From contig NZ_JHZK01000001.1 in NCBI RefSeq assembly GCF_000688515.1, positions 186,001-250,000 on the forward strand: 64,000 nt of DNA, written 5' to 3'. A program made the translations under genes and the position numbers. The DNA comes from Afifella pfennigii DSM 17143. GTDB taxonomy: Bacteria > Pseudomonadota > Alphaproteobacteria > Rhizobiales > Afifellaceae. Position 1 is the stretch's first letter. Every line of letters begins with the position of its first letter. Of this stretch, positions 36,149 to 44,407 are shown in pieces. The notes under the pieces are model-generated. The model was given only the letters and a program-made list of their open reading frames with translations, searched no databases and was not told the origin of the DNA.

Positions 36149-37674
36149 CAATTCTCCGGTTGGAAGTCGCCCGGCTTCCACGTCTTGTCGAACCAGGGCT
36201 GGAGGGGTGCATAGAGGCGCAAGATCACCGAGTAGCTCTTGTCGGGCATGGTCTGGATCCAGTTGCCTTCCCGGCCCTCGGGGGCCTCGGGGCCGAACCA
36301 GATCGTGTAGGAGCCATCCGCGTTCGGCGCGACGCCGTCGAGCGTGCTGTCAAGACCGGCGAGCTTCTGGTCGGTCTCCAGGATCGAGCGCGTCTGGCCC
36401 GAATAGACCACCAGGGACCAGAAATCGCCCGCCGGGATCGGTGCGGGCAGCGTCAGCGAATAGCTGCGCCCGCCGTGGAGATAGTCGCCAGCCGCGTCGG
36501 TGTTGGCGACCTCGTAGGCCGAGCCGGTGCCCGGTTTCGGCAGGACCATCGCCGGGGTGATGCCGGTAGCGTAGTAGTGAAACATGATCCGGTCGTCGAT
36601 CATGCGCACCGCGCCGTCGAGGAATTCGTGACTGCCGCCGGCGAAGGGCGACCACCACTGACGATCCTCGTAGAAATCGAAGCGCAGAGCGCGCGGCGCG
36701 AAATTGAGTGCCCGGGCGGTGGCGTTGCCGACCTTCACCGCATCTTCCAGGATCGCGCGCATCCGCTCGTCGGGCGCGAAGTCCCGCCCCCTGCGAATGC
36801 CGACGGCCGCCCATTGCCCGGCGATCTCCGGTGGGAAGGCGCCGTCGGGCTCGCGCTGCACGGCGGCATTGAGTTCTTCGAAGAAACTCATGTCGTTGGA
36901 ATGGATCGTGTTCATCTGCCGGCCGGACAGGTTGACGAATTTCTGCTCGCCCGGCGCATCCGCCTCGGCCAGCCGATATTGCCGGAACGCATCCTTGATA
37001 GCCTGGGCGGCGGCGGCGGTATCACCGTCGGTCACGCTCCCGCGAAAGAAGAACTCGTGAAAATTGGTCTGCGTCTCAACGACGTGGTAGCCGTCGGGCG
37101 TATCTCCCGTGTGACCCGGTGGCAGAAAGAGATACGCCCCTCCCGCGCCCGCGTCCGGCCCCGCCTTGCCCAGATCGACCACGTAGCGGAAATAGGCGTC
37201 GTTCACCATGCCGAGGACACCCGGAGGCACCTCCATCACGACGGGGCCATCCGTCAGGTCGATCGCCCCCCAAGCGTAGAGCGAGGTTGTGTTCGGCGTC
37301 AGGAACAGCGAGCGCGCATCGAGCAGCTCTTCGAAGATGCCGAGGTCGCCGGGCTCCACGCCCTCGGCACGCAGCCCCTCGATGATCGCATAGACGGAAG
37401 CGGCCGGCATCCCGGTGTGGAAGGTCTCCACCCCCCGATGGAAGTCGAGATAGTCGTAGAGGCGCTCCGCCGTCTCGGGCAACGGCATGCCGTCAAAGAA
37501 GCGCAGCTCCCCTAGGAAATCGGTCTGAACTTCGTTCGGCGTCAAGAGCCCGGGCGGAACATCCGCGGCGTAGTCTGGGGCCTGCTCGGCCCATGCAGCG
37601 AAAGCAACCAGCACGGGCGCAAAAGCCAAGGCGAAGGCGCGCCGGCCTCTGGATAAGTAGAAACTGATCCGCAT
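36148..37674 (-). CDS. Exported DUF1254/DUF1214 protein (long paralogue)
   Basis: A 508-residue exported protein with signal segment RRAFALAFAPVLVAFAAWAEQ. DUF1254 lies around residues 60-200 (DGMPLPETAERLYDYLDFHRGVETF, LTPNTTSLYAWGAIDLTDGPVVMEVPPG), with the DUF1214 module near the C-terminus (GDFWSLVVYSGQTRSILE, GSYTIWFGPEAPEGREGNW, SYSVILRLYAPLQPWFD). Length fits the common long form of this family. GGGAGG precedes the ATG at 37672-37674. It is coupled to the short paralogue and divergent from an AraC-type regulator; the three form an apparent accessory unit of unknown role. Confidence 0.83.
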   Translation of the reverse strand: MRISFYLSRGRRAFALAFAPVLVAFAAWAEQAPDYAADVPPGLLTPNEVQTDFLGELRFFDGMPLPETAERLYDYLDFHRGVETFHTGMPAASVYAIIEGLRAEGVEPGDLGIFEELLDARSLFLTPNTTSLYAWGAIDLTDGPVVMEVPPGVLGMVNDAYFRYVVDLGKAGPDAGAGGAYLFLPPGHTGDTPDGYHVVETQTNFHEFFFRGSVTDGDTAAAAQAIKDAFRQYRLAEADAPGEQKFVNLSGRQMNTIHSNDMSFFEELNAAVQREPDGAFPPEIAGQWAAVGIRRGRDFAPDERMRAILEDAVKVGNATARALNFAPRALRFDFYEDRQWWSPFAGGSHEFLDGAVRMIDDRIMFHYYATGITPAMVLPKPGTGSAYEVANTDAAGDYLHGGRSYSLTLPAPIPAGDFWSLVVYSGQTRSILETDQKLAGLDSTLDGVAPNADGSYTIWFGPEAPEGREGNWIQTMPDKSYSVILRLYAPLQPWFDKTWKPGDFQPEN

Positions 37675-37770
37675 CAGCGTCCTCCCTGAACCGGTTAGCT
37701 TCGTTGCTATCCAAGAGCGGATGACGCCCGCCACTCATTTTGCGACACTGGGCCGAGGAGTGAATAGCGG

Positions 37771-38784
37771 ATGACGACGCCGACTATTACCGCCAGAACC
37801 CTCGGCAGCATGCCCGCTCTTATCGAGCGGGAGTGCGGCGAGCGCGCCCTCCACCAGGTCTTCGCGGGCGCCGGACTGCCGCTGCGCCTGATCGAGGAGC
37901 GGGACTTCTACATCCCGCAAGCCGCTCTAAAGTCCTTCGTCGCCGGCGCAAGCGATGCGCTCGGCAGCCAGGACATAGGCCTGCTCGCGGCGCCGCATCT
38001 TTCGGTGACCGATTACGGCAGCTGGGGCGACTACGTGCTTGGCGGAGCGACGCTAGGCGAGGCGATGAATCGCGCGCTCGAAACGGTCTACCTCCACGCC
38101 AGCGGGGACTGGCTGGCCCTCATTCCACGCGCCGACGACCTGCTCTTCGCCTATCGCTTCGCCGATGCGGGAGGACCCGGCTACGACGACGTCGCCTTCG
38201 TCGCGGCGGCGGTCATGCGCAGTATCCCGCGCTCTTTTCTTGGCCGAGACTGGAGCCCGGACTGGCTGGCGCTCGACATCGCCGCAAGGCCGCAACGATG
38301 GCTCATCGAACACGCCTTTGGATGCGATGTGCGCCTTGGAAAGGGCTGCGTCGCCTTCCCGGTATCCCGAGATCTTCTCCTCACGCCTCGTCCGCGCCGC
38401 GCGACGTGCGCATCGGTGACGCTTCGCGACGTCGTGCGGGATCGGCGCCGTAGCCCGCCGCGGACCACGATCGAGCTCGTGCGCGAGTTGATACGTTTAC
38501 GGCTGGGCGAAGGCCGGCCCGATCTGGAGACGGTTGCCGAAGCGCTCGATCTTGGCCCGAGAACGCTTCAGCGAGCGCTCGCATCTGAGAACATGTCCTA
38601 CCGAAATCTCGCACGAGCCGTGATGACTGAACGCGCTTGCGAGTTGCTGGCTCTGCCGGGCATGTCCGTGACGAACGTCGCTGCCGAAGTTGGCTATTCG
38701 ACACCCGCCAATTTCGCCCGCGCCTTCGCTGCGCAGACTGGAACATCACCCTCCCTGTTCAAGAGCCAGCAGTCGCAGCCATGA
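37771..38784 (+). CDS. AraC-family transcriptional regulator
   Basis: A 337-residue regulator. The N-terminal 200 residues resemble the arabinose-binding-like sensor domain of the OruR/ToxR-linked AraC group (GERALHQVFAGAGLPL, DFYIPQAALKSFV, LSVTDYGSWGDYVLGGATLGEA). The C-terminal double helix-turn-helix includes TVAEALDLGPRTLQRALASENMSYRNL and SVTNVAAEVGYSTPANFARAFAAQTGTSPS. It is divergent, 96 bp from the DUF1254/DUF1214 genes, which it most likely controls; its ligand is unknown. Confidence 0.88.
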   Translation: MTTPTITARTLGSMPALIERECGERALHQVFAGAGLPLRLIEERDFYIPQAALKSFVAGASDALGSQDIGLLAAPHLSVTDYGSWGDYVLGGATLGEAMNRALETVYLHASGDWLALIPRADDLLFAYRFADAGGPGYDDVAFVAAAVMRSIPRSFLGRDWSPDWLALDIAARPQRWLIEHAFGCDVRLGKGCVAFPVSRDLLLTPRPRRATCASVTLRDVVRDRRRSPPRTTIELVRELIRLRLGEGRPDLETVAEALDLGPRTLQRALASENMSYRNLARAVMTERACELLALPGMSVTNVAAEVGYSTPANFARAFAAQTGTSPSLFKSQQSQP

Positions 38785-38884
38785 GGCGACCGCCCGGCCC
38801 GACGCCGCCGGCCGCATCTTCGCGGAGGCCGTCGGGCGGCAGGCGCGGCATCGCCGAAGTTATGAATGTCCCGCGCTCCGCTTA

Positions 38885-39067
38885 GTGGTCGGTACGCCGC
38901 AGACCGCAGGTCCGGGGTTTTTCTTCGCCGGCCAAATCTTCGGCCTCCGAGAGCTCGACGAGGAGATCTGGCTCGCCAGCTTCATCGACGATGAGCTGGG
39001 ATTCTTTGACAGGGAAAACGGCCGCGTCGAACCAGCGCCCAACCCATTCGCCCCGGAGAAAGTGTAA
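38885..39067 (+). pseudogene. C-terminal remnant of an IS481-like transposase
   Basis: The frame reads FFFAGQIFGLRELDEEIWLA, then FIDDELGFFDRENGRVEPA and ends NPFAPEKV before TAA. This matches the C-terminal tail of many IS481-family transposases (AGQ.vGi.EVde.iWLvSFmdyDLGffD, then NPFgpkvlPMS). No catalytic DDE core or N-terminal part remains, so it is a fragment left by an old insertion. The upstream edge is uncertain. Confidence 0.7.
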
Positions 39068-39108
39068 ACTATCTCTCCGGTATCAGCTGTAAACCATGTC
39101 CCCGGTAT
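39063..39108 (+). repeat. Two imperfect 21-bp direct repeats at the IS remnant end
   Basis: Copies at 39063-39083 and 39088-39108 both begin TGTAAAC and end CCGGTAT, agreeing at 18 of 21 positions. TGT-starting ends with CCGGTAT are typical of IS481-type termini. They stop 15 bp from the tRNA-Arg 3' end. Confidence 0.65.
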
Positions 39109-39123
39109 GGACCCTGCAGAAAA

Positions 39124-39200
39124 TGGCGACCCCGGCAGGATTCGAACCTGCGACCCTCAGATTAGGAATCTGATGCTCTATCCTGCTGAGCTACGGGGCC
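39124..39200 (-). tRNA. tRNA-Arg (anticodon CCU)
   Basis: On the minus strand a 77-nt cloverleaf starts GGCCCCGTAGCTCAGC and ends with encoded CCA. The acceptor stem GGCCCCG pairs with CGGGGTC (one G-U). The anticodon stem CAGAT/ATCTG encloses TCCTA, giving anticodon CCT. The T arm carries GGTTCGAATCC. It reads AGG codons. The IS remnant lies just beyond its 3' end, a usual integration hot spot. Confidence 0.95.
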
Positions 39201-39523
39201 GTGCCGACGCGCCGGCTGGCGGTTTTCCGGCCGAGCTTCGCGCCGACCCGTCTTAGCCGAATTACCTAGCCGCTCGCTCCCGGCGCGACAAGCCCGCAAG
39301 CGCGGGCCGGCCGCGCCCAAGGTGATCGAAAGCTGCGTGAGAGCCGGCGGGAAAGCGGTGTTGTCGCCCGGCGGCGGGGTCTGCCCGCCGCTCTCACCCT
39401 CCTGTGACCGGATCGTCTCTTCTTCCGCACGCGCCCTGCTTGAACTTTGCTGCGTTAAGCGCTCAGATAGAGACATAACAATGAGCCTATTCAATCGGGC
39501 CATCACAAAACGGGAGGAAACGA
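39201..39523. other. Gene-free interval between tRNA-Arg and the TRAP operon
   Basis: About 320 bp. It must contain the tRNA promoter on the minus strand and the TRAP operon promoter on the plus strand. GGGAGGAAACG precedes the dctP-like ATG. I see no stable hairpin or riboswitch-like element. Confidence 0.55.
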
Positions 39524-40657
39524 ATGTCCGAAACGAAGAAACCTGTCTCACGCCGCTCGTTCCTGAAGACCGGCGGGCTTGCCGCCGGCGCTGCGGCAGG
39601 CGCGCTCGCCACGCCCGCCATCGTCTCCGCCCAGGAGACCATGACGCTGAAGATGCAATCCTCCTGGCCTTCCTCCGACATCTTCCAGGAGATGGCCAAG
39701 CAATATGCTGATCGCGTCGAGGCCATGTCCGGCGGGCGGCTGACGGTGGATCTGCTTCCCGCCGGCGCCGTCGTTCAGGCCTTCCAGGTGCAGGATGCGG
39801 TCGCCGACGGCGTTCTCGATGCCGCCCACACCGTGACCGCCTATTGGTACGGCAAGAACAAGGCCGCCTCGCTCTTCGGCACCGGCCCGGTCTTCGGCGC
39901 CGACGCCTCGCAGATTCTCGCCTGGATTCACTTCGGCGGCGGCAAGGAGCTCTATGCCGAGCTGGTTCAGGATATCCTCGGCCTCAACGTCGTCGGCTTC
40001 TTCGCCCTGCCGATGCCGACCCAGCCGCTCGGCTGGTTCAAGGACGAGATCACCTCCGCCGACCAGATGCAGGGGCTGAAGTACCGCACGGTCGGCCTGG
40101 CCACCGACATCATGCAGGGCATGGGCCTTTCCGTCACCCAGCTTCCCGGCGGCGAAATCGTTCCGGCGCTGGAACGTGGCGTCATCGAGGCTTTCGAGTT
40201 CAACAACCCGACCTCCGACCGTCGCTTCGGCGCCCAGGACGTGTCCAAGCACTACATGCTCGGCTCCTACCATCAGGCGGCGGAGTTCTTCGAGATCATC
40301 GTCAACAAGGATCTCTACGAATCCCTCGATTCCGATCTGCAGGCGATCCTGGAATACGCTGCCGAGGCGGCCAACACCGCCAATTACGGCCTTGCCATGG
40401 ACCAGTACTCCAAGGACTTGCAGGCGCTGATGAGCGAGGACGGCGTCAACGTCCATCGCACGCCGCAAGCCATCATGGAGGCGCAGCTTGAATCCTGGGA
40501 CACGGTGCTTCAGGACCTCACCCAGGACGCCTTCTTCAAGAAGGTGGTCGACAGCCAGAAGGAATGGTCCGAGCGGGTCGCCTTCTACAGCCTGATGAAC
40601 CAGGCCGACTATAAGCTCGCCTACAACCACTACTTCCCGGGCAAGCTGGACAGCTGA
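39524..40657 (+). CDS. dctP: TRAP transporter substrate-binding protein (DctP/TakP-like)
   Basis: Periplasmic receptor of a tripartite ATP-independent transporter, 377 residues. The Tat-type signal is SRRSFLKTGGLAAGAAAGAL, with cleavage near VSAQE. Family blocks are LKMQSSWPSSDIFQEMAKQYADRVE, MQGLKYRTVGLATDIMQGMG and RGVIEAFEFNNPTSDRRFG. The arrangement resembles TakP-type receptors for keto or amino-organic acids. Export by Tat suggests it binds ligand or folds before export. Ligand unknown; the linked amidase hints at an amide-containing or amide-derived substrate. Confidence 0.9.
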   Translation: MSETKKPVSRRSFLKTGGLAAGAAAGALATPAIVSAQETMTLKMQSSWPSSDIFQEMAKQYADRVEAMSGGRLTVDLLPAGAVVQAFQVQDAVADGVLDAAHTVTAYWYGKNKAASLFGTGPVFGADASQILAWIHFGGGKELYAELVQDILGLNVVGFFALPMPTQPLGWFKDEITSADQMQGLKYRTVGLATDIMQGMGLSVTQLPGGEIVPALERGVIEAFEFNNPTSDRRFGAQDVSKHYMLGSYHQAAEFFEIIVNKDLYESLDSDLQAILEYAAEAANTANYGLAMDQYSKDLQALMSEDGVNVHRTPQAIMEAQLESWDTVLQDLTQDAFFKKVVDSQKEWSERVAFYSLMNQADYKLAYNHYFPGKLDS

Positions 40658-40667
40658 TCCACGGCAC

Positions 40668-40692
40668 GAAGAGCGGCGCCTAGCCGCTCTTC
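40668..40692 (+). promoter_or_regulatory. Stem-loop between receptor and permease genes
   Basis: GAAGAGCGGC pairs perfectly with GCCGCTCTTC around a 5-base loop, 11 bp past the receptor stop. No T-tract follows, so it is more likely a partial terminator or 3' mRNA stabiliser that raises receptor over permease levels. Confidence 0.65.
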
Positions 40693-40719
40693 ACCCCCTT
40701 CAGGACAACTGGTTTTCTC

Positions 40720-41412
40720 ATGGAAGCCTATATCCGCTTCGCCGATAAGGTCTCGACCTGGTTCGGCAAGGCTTTCGCATGGTCGATTCTCGTCATGAGC
40801 TTCGGCGTCGGCTACGAGGTCTTTGTGCGCTACGTGCTGCGCGATCCGACCGCCTGGGCCTTCGACATCTCCTACATGATGTATGGCGCGCTGTTCATGA
40901 TGGGCGGCGCCTACACCCTGTCGCGCGACGGGCATGTGCGTGGCGACGTCGTCTACCGGCTGTGGAGGCCGCGCACGCAGGCCACCGTTGAGCTGGTGCT
41001 CTACTTCATCTTCTTCTTTCCCGGCATCCTCGCCCTCATCTTCGCCGGCTGGAAATACGCCTCGCGCTCGCTGGGCTATCTGGAAGTCAGCGTCATGAGC
41101 CCGGCCAACGTGCCGATCTTCCATTTCAAGCTCATCATCGTCGCCGCCGGGATTCTCCTCTTTCTCCAGGGCATCGCCCAGGTTTTCCGCTGCATTTTGT
41201 GCATTCGCACCGGCGCCTGGCCGCAGCGCGAGGAGGATGTGGAGGAATTGGAGACGCAGCTCATCAAGGAGCATGAGCGCGAAATCCTCCACCATGGCAC
41301 CGAGGCGGTCGACATCGTTCTTCCGGCCAAGCAGAAGCGGCAGGATTTCAACCCGCCGGCCGATGACGACAAGGGCAGGCCGCGCGGCGGCGGCACGGAC
41401 GAGCGCACATGA
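40720..41412 (+). CDS. dctQ: TRAP transporter small membrane subunit (DctQ-like)
   Basis: A 230-residue membrane protein with four spans: FAWSILVMSFGVGYEVFVRYVL, ISYMMYGALFMMGGAYTLS, VELVLYFIFFFPGILALIFAGW and FKLIIVAAGILLFLQGIAQVF. RDGHVRGDVVY is the family signature between spans 2 and 3. A charged tail of about 60 residues, longer than usual, follows. Its stop overlaps the large subunit start as ATGA. Confidence 0.9.
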   Translation: MEAYIRFADKVSTWFGKAFAWSILVMSFGVGYEVFVRYVLRDPTAWAFDISYMMYGALFMMGGAYTLSRDGHVRGDVVYRLWRPRTQATVELVLYFIFFFPGILALIFAGWKYASRSLGYLEVSVMSPANVPIFHFKLIIVAAGILLFLQGIAQVFRCILCIRTGAWPQREEDVEELETQLIKEHEREILHHGTEAVDIVLPAKQKRQDFNPPADDDKGRPRGGGTDERT

Positions 41413-42827
41413 CCGAGCCCCAGATCGCCGTCGCCATGCTCGGCATCTTCATCCTCATCATCATGCTGGGCTTTCCCATCGCCTTCACGCTGATGGCGCT
41501 CGGCGTGGCCTTCGGCTACTACGCCTATTTCGACGCGGACCGGCAATGGCGCGCCTTCGATCGGGCGGTCGCCGACGGTGCCGATCTCTTCACCCAGGTG
41601 GAGACCTGGATCGGCGGCTTTCTCAACAACCGCGTCTTCGATCTGTTCGTCAATCAGACCTATTCGGTCATGTCGAACGACGTCCTGACGGCGGTGCCGC
41701 TGTTCCTTTTCATGGGCTATATCGTGGAGCGGGCGAACATCGTCGACCGGCTGTTCTCCACGCTGCAGATCGCCGCCCGGCGCATTCCCGGCTCCATGGC
41801 CGTGGCCGCGCTCATCACCTGCGCGCTCTTTGCCACCGCCACCGGCATCGTCGGCGCGGTGGTCACGCTGATGGGCCTTCTCGCCTTCCCGGCGATGCTG
41901 AATGCCCGCTACAACACCAGCTTCGCCTCCGGCGTCATCTGCGCCGGCGGCACGCTCGGCATCCTCATCCCGCCCTCCATCATGCTCATCGTCTATGCGG
42001 CGACCTCGGGCGTCTCCATCGTGCGGCTTTATGCGGGCGCGCTTTTGCCGGGACTGCTGCTTGCCGGCCTTTATGTCGTCTACGTCATCGGCCGCGCCTG
42101 GCTCGACCCGAAGATCGCGCCGCGCCCGGAGCGCGAGGATGATCAGATCTCCGGCTTTGCCCTTCTGTGGCTTCTCATCACCTCCTTCTTTCCGCTCGCG
42201 GTTCTCATTCTGGCGGTTCTGGGGGCGATCCTCTTCGGCCTTGCCACGCCTTCCGAAGCGGCTGCGGTCGGCGCCCTGGGCGGGCTTCTTCTGGCCATCG
42301 CCTATCGTGCTCTCACCTGGCAGCGCCTGCAGGAATCGGTCTATCTCACCGTGCGCACCTCCGCGATGGTGTGCTGGCTCTTCGTCGGCTCGTGGATCTT
42401 CTCCTCCGTCTTCTCCTATCTCGGCGGCGAGAAGGTCATCACCGATTTCGTCACCAGCCTCGACATCTCCCCCATCGTCTTTCTGATCCTTGCCCAGATC
42501 ATCATCTTCCTGCTGGGCTGGCCGCTGGAATGGTCGGAGATCATCATCATCTTCGTGCCGATCTTCCTGCCCCTCCTGCCGCATTTCGGCATCGATCCCT
42601 TGTTCTTCGGCATCCTGGTGGCGCTCAATCTGCAGACGTCGTTCTTGACGCCACCCATGGCCATGTCCGCCTATTACCTGAAGGGGATAGCGCCGCCCTT
42701 CGTGCAGCTGGTGGAGATCTTCAAGGGCTGCATGCCCTTCCTTTCCATGGTGATTCTGGCGATGGTGCTGGTTTATGTGTTCCCAGAGATCGTCTACTGG
42801 CTGCCCAACCTCGTCTACGGCCGCTAA
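41409..42827 (+). CDS. dctM: TRAP transporter large membrane subunit (DctM-like)
   Basis: The Na+-coupled translocating subunit, 472 residues and about 12 spans. Typical blocks are LGFPIAFTLMALGVAFGYY, VPLFLFMGYIVERANIVDRLF, ATATGIVGAVVTLMGLLAFPAML, GGTLGILIPPSIMLIVYA and GLATPSEAAAVGALGG. An extra loop early on (DADRQWRAFDRAVADGADLF) is seen in the DctM subgroup that goes with TakP-like receptors. Stop is 9 bp before the amidase ATG, so all are one operon. Confidence 0.92.
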   Translation: MTEPQIAVAMLGIFILIIMLGFPIAFTLMALGVAFGYYAYFDADRQWRAFDRAVADGADLFTQVETWIGGFLNNRVFDLFVNQTYSVMSNDVLTAVPLFLFMGYIVERANIVDRLFSTLQIAARRIPGSMAVAALITCALFATATGIVGAVVTLMGLLAFPAMLNARYNTSFASGVICAGGTLGILIPPSIMLIVYAATSGVSIVRLYAGALLPGLLLAGLYVVYVIGRAWLDPKIAPRPEREDDQISGFALLWLLITSFFPLAVLILAVLGAILFGLATPSEAAAVGALGGLLLAIAYRALTWQRLQESVYLTVRTSAMVCWLFVGSWIFSSVFSYLGGEKVITDFVTSLDISPIVFLILAQIIIFLLGWPLEWSEIIIIFVPIFLPLLPHFGIDPLFFGILVALNLQTSFLTPPMAMSAYYLKGIAPPFVQLVEIFKGCMPFLSMVILAMVLVYVFPEIVYWLPNLVYGR

Positions 42828-42836
42828 GGAGCGAGC

Positions 42837-44192
42837 ATGAAGGCCAGAAAGGCGCTCAGCGCCATTGAAACGCGTGACGCACTCGCCAGGGGCGAGGTCA
42901 GCGCCCTTTCCGTGGCGGACGCCTATCTTTCCCGCATCGCCGAGCGGGAAAGCGAGGTGCAGGCCTTCGCCTTCATCGATCCGGACTATGTGCGCGAGCA
43001 GGCGGAGCGGCTCGATACCTGGCGCAAGAGCGGCCGCCCGCTCGGGCGGCTCCACGGCCTGCCCGTCGCCGTCAAGGATATCATCGACACCGCCGACATG
43101 CCGACCGAGAACGGCACGAAGCTCGATGCCGGCAGGCGGCCGCGCCATGACGCCTTCGTCGTCTCGCGCCTCAGAGCCGAAGGCGCCGTCATCCTCGGCA
43201 AGGCGGTGACGACGGAGCTTGCCTATTTCGCGCCTTCCAAGACGAAGAACCCGCACGATCCGTCACGCACGCCGGGCGGCTCTTCCTCCGGCTCCGCGGC
43301 GGCGGTCGCCGCCGGCATGGCCCCGCTCGCCATCGGCACGCAGACCAACGGCTCCATGATCCGCCCGGCCTCCTATTGCGGCGTCGTCGGCTTCAAGCCG
43401 GGTCTCGGCGTCATCCCGCGCACCGGCGGGCTCACGCAGGCCGAATGCCTGGATACGCTCGGCGTCTTCGCGCGTTCCGTGCCCGATGCCGCGCTCCTGG
43501 CGGAGTTTTTGCAAGGCTACGATCCGGGCGATCCGCAGACACGTCCCCTCGCGCACGACCCGATGCTGGCGACCGCCCTCGCCAAGCCGCCGGTGAAACC
43601 GCAATTCGCCTTCGTCAGAACGCCGGTCTGGGATCAGGCGGCGCCCGACATGCAGGCGGCGCTTGAGGAGCTTGCCGCCCTGCTCGGCGAGCAATGCGAC
43701 GAGGTTCCACTGCCGGAAACCTTCGCCAACGCCCATCCCGCCCATCGCCGGCTGATGCTCGCCGGCTTCGCGCGCAGCCTGCGTCCCTGGGCGGAGCGCG
43801 GCTGGGATCAGCTCAGCCCGCAAATGCGCGAGGCGATCGCCGAGGGGCGTCAGATCAAGGCCGTCGACTATCTCTCTGCGCTCGACTGGCGCAAGGTCTT
43901 CAATGCCGGCCTCGACGCCATCTTCGAGCGCTACGACGCCATCCTCACCCCCTCCGCTCCGGGCGAAGCCCCGCAGGGCCATGCCTCGACCGGCGATCCG
44001 GTCTTCAACACCATTTGGTCGCTGTGCGGGGTGCCGACGATCAGCCTGCCGCTCGCCGAGGGCGAGAACGGCATGCCGCTCGGCATTCAGCTGGTCGGCC
44101 CGCGCGGTCATGAAGGGCGTCTGTTGCGCACCGCGCGCTGGCTGATGGAGCGCCTTGCCCGGGAAAGCGCCGAGGAAGGGATTGCCGCATGA
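42837..44192 (+). CDS. Amidase (amidase-signature family)
   Basis: A 451-residue hydrolase of the amidase-signature family. The catalytic Lys lies in HGLPVAVKDIIDTADMPT, the cis-Ser and nucleophile Ser in TPGGSSSGSAAAVAAGMAPLAIGTQTNGSMIRPA. GGAGCGAGC stands before ATG 42837. It directly follows the TRAP permease, so it likely acts on the imported compound in the cytoplasm. Substrate is open; GatA is excluded because no gatB/gatC lie here. Confidence 0.88.
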   Translation: MKARKALSAIETRDALARGEVSALSVADAYLSRIAERESEVQAFAFIDPDYVREQAERLDTWRKSGRPLGRLHGLPVAVKDIIDTADMPTENGTKLDAGRRPRHDAFVVSRLRAEGAVILGKAVTTELAYFAPSKTKNPHDPSRTPGGSSSGSAAAVAAGMAPLAIGTQTNGSMIRPASYCGVVGFKPGLGVIPRTGGLTQAECLDTLGVFARSVPDAALLAEFLQGYDPGDPQTRPLAHDPMLATALAKPPVKPQFAFVRTPVWDQAAPDMQAALEELAALLGEQCDEVPLPETFANAHPAHRRLMLAGFARSLRPWAERGWDQLSPQMREAIAEGRQIKAVDYLSALDWRKVFNAGLDAIFERYDAILTPSAPGEAPQGHASTGDPVFNTIWSLCGVPTISLPLAEGENGMPLGIQLVGPRGHEGRLLRTARWLMERLARESAEEGIAA

Positions 44193-44407
44193 CGGGCTGG
44201 ATGGACAGGATCCTGGCTTTCATAGCCGTGGCGGGATTTACCCTCTTTCTGTTCATCACCGCCTATTGGGTTCGCCAGCCGGACCTCATCGCCGTGCTTG
44301 TCATCGTCGTGGCGATGGTCGTCTACGATTTCTGGGTTCATCCCTGGCGCATGCGCAAGGCGGCCGAAGATCGCGATCATGGAGCATCTGAGAAGAACGG
44401 CGGCTAG
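44189..44407 (+). CDS. Small single/two-span membrane protein
   Basis: A 72-residue protein beginning MTGWMDRILAFIAVAGFTLFLFITAYWVR. Two hydrophobic segments are visible (FIAVAGFTLFLFITAYW and LIAVLVIVVAMVVYDFWV), then a charged tail with HPWRMRKAAEDRDHG. Its start overlaps the amidase stop as ATGA and its end overlaps the following gene by 29 bp, which supports real translation. Function unknown; I do not recognise a family. Confidence 0.65.
   Translation: MTGWMDRILAFIAVAGFTLFLFITAYWVRQPDLIAVLVIVVAMVVYDFWVHPWRMRKAAEDRDHGASEKNGG

Larger units (their letters stand above)
38785..39123. other. Interval between araC-like gene and tRNA-Arg with IS remnant
   Basis: About 340 bp with no complete gene. 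The first 100 bp are GC-rich without recognisable coding. The rest is the transposase C-terminal remnant and two copies of a terminal repeat, described separately. Confidence 0.6.

Noticed and set aside
39124-39523. Integrative element or prophage at tRNA-Arg
   Set aside because: No integrase, recombinase or phage gene is in the window; only an IS fragment is seen.
41076-43256. Long minus-strand open frame opposite the TRAP permease and amidase
   Set aside because: Composition is repetitive Asp/Glu/Arg/His, without domains, opposite convincing genes.
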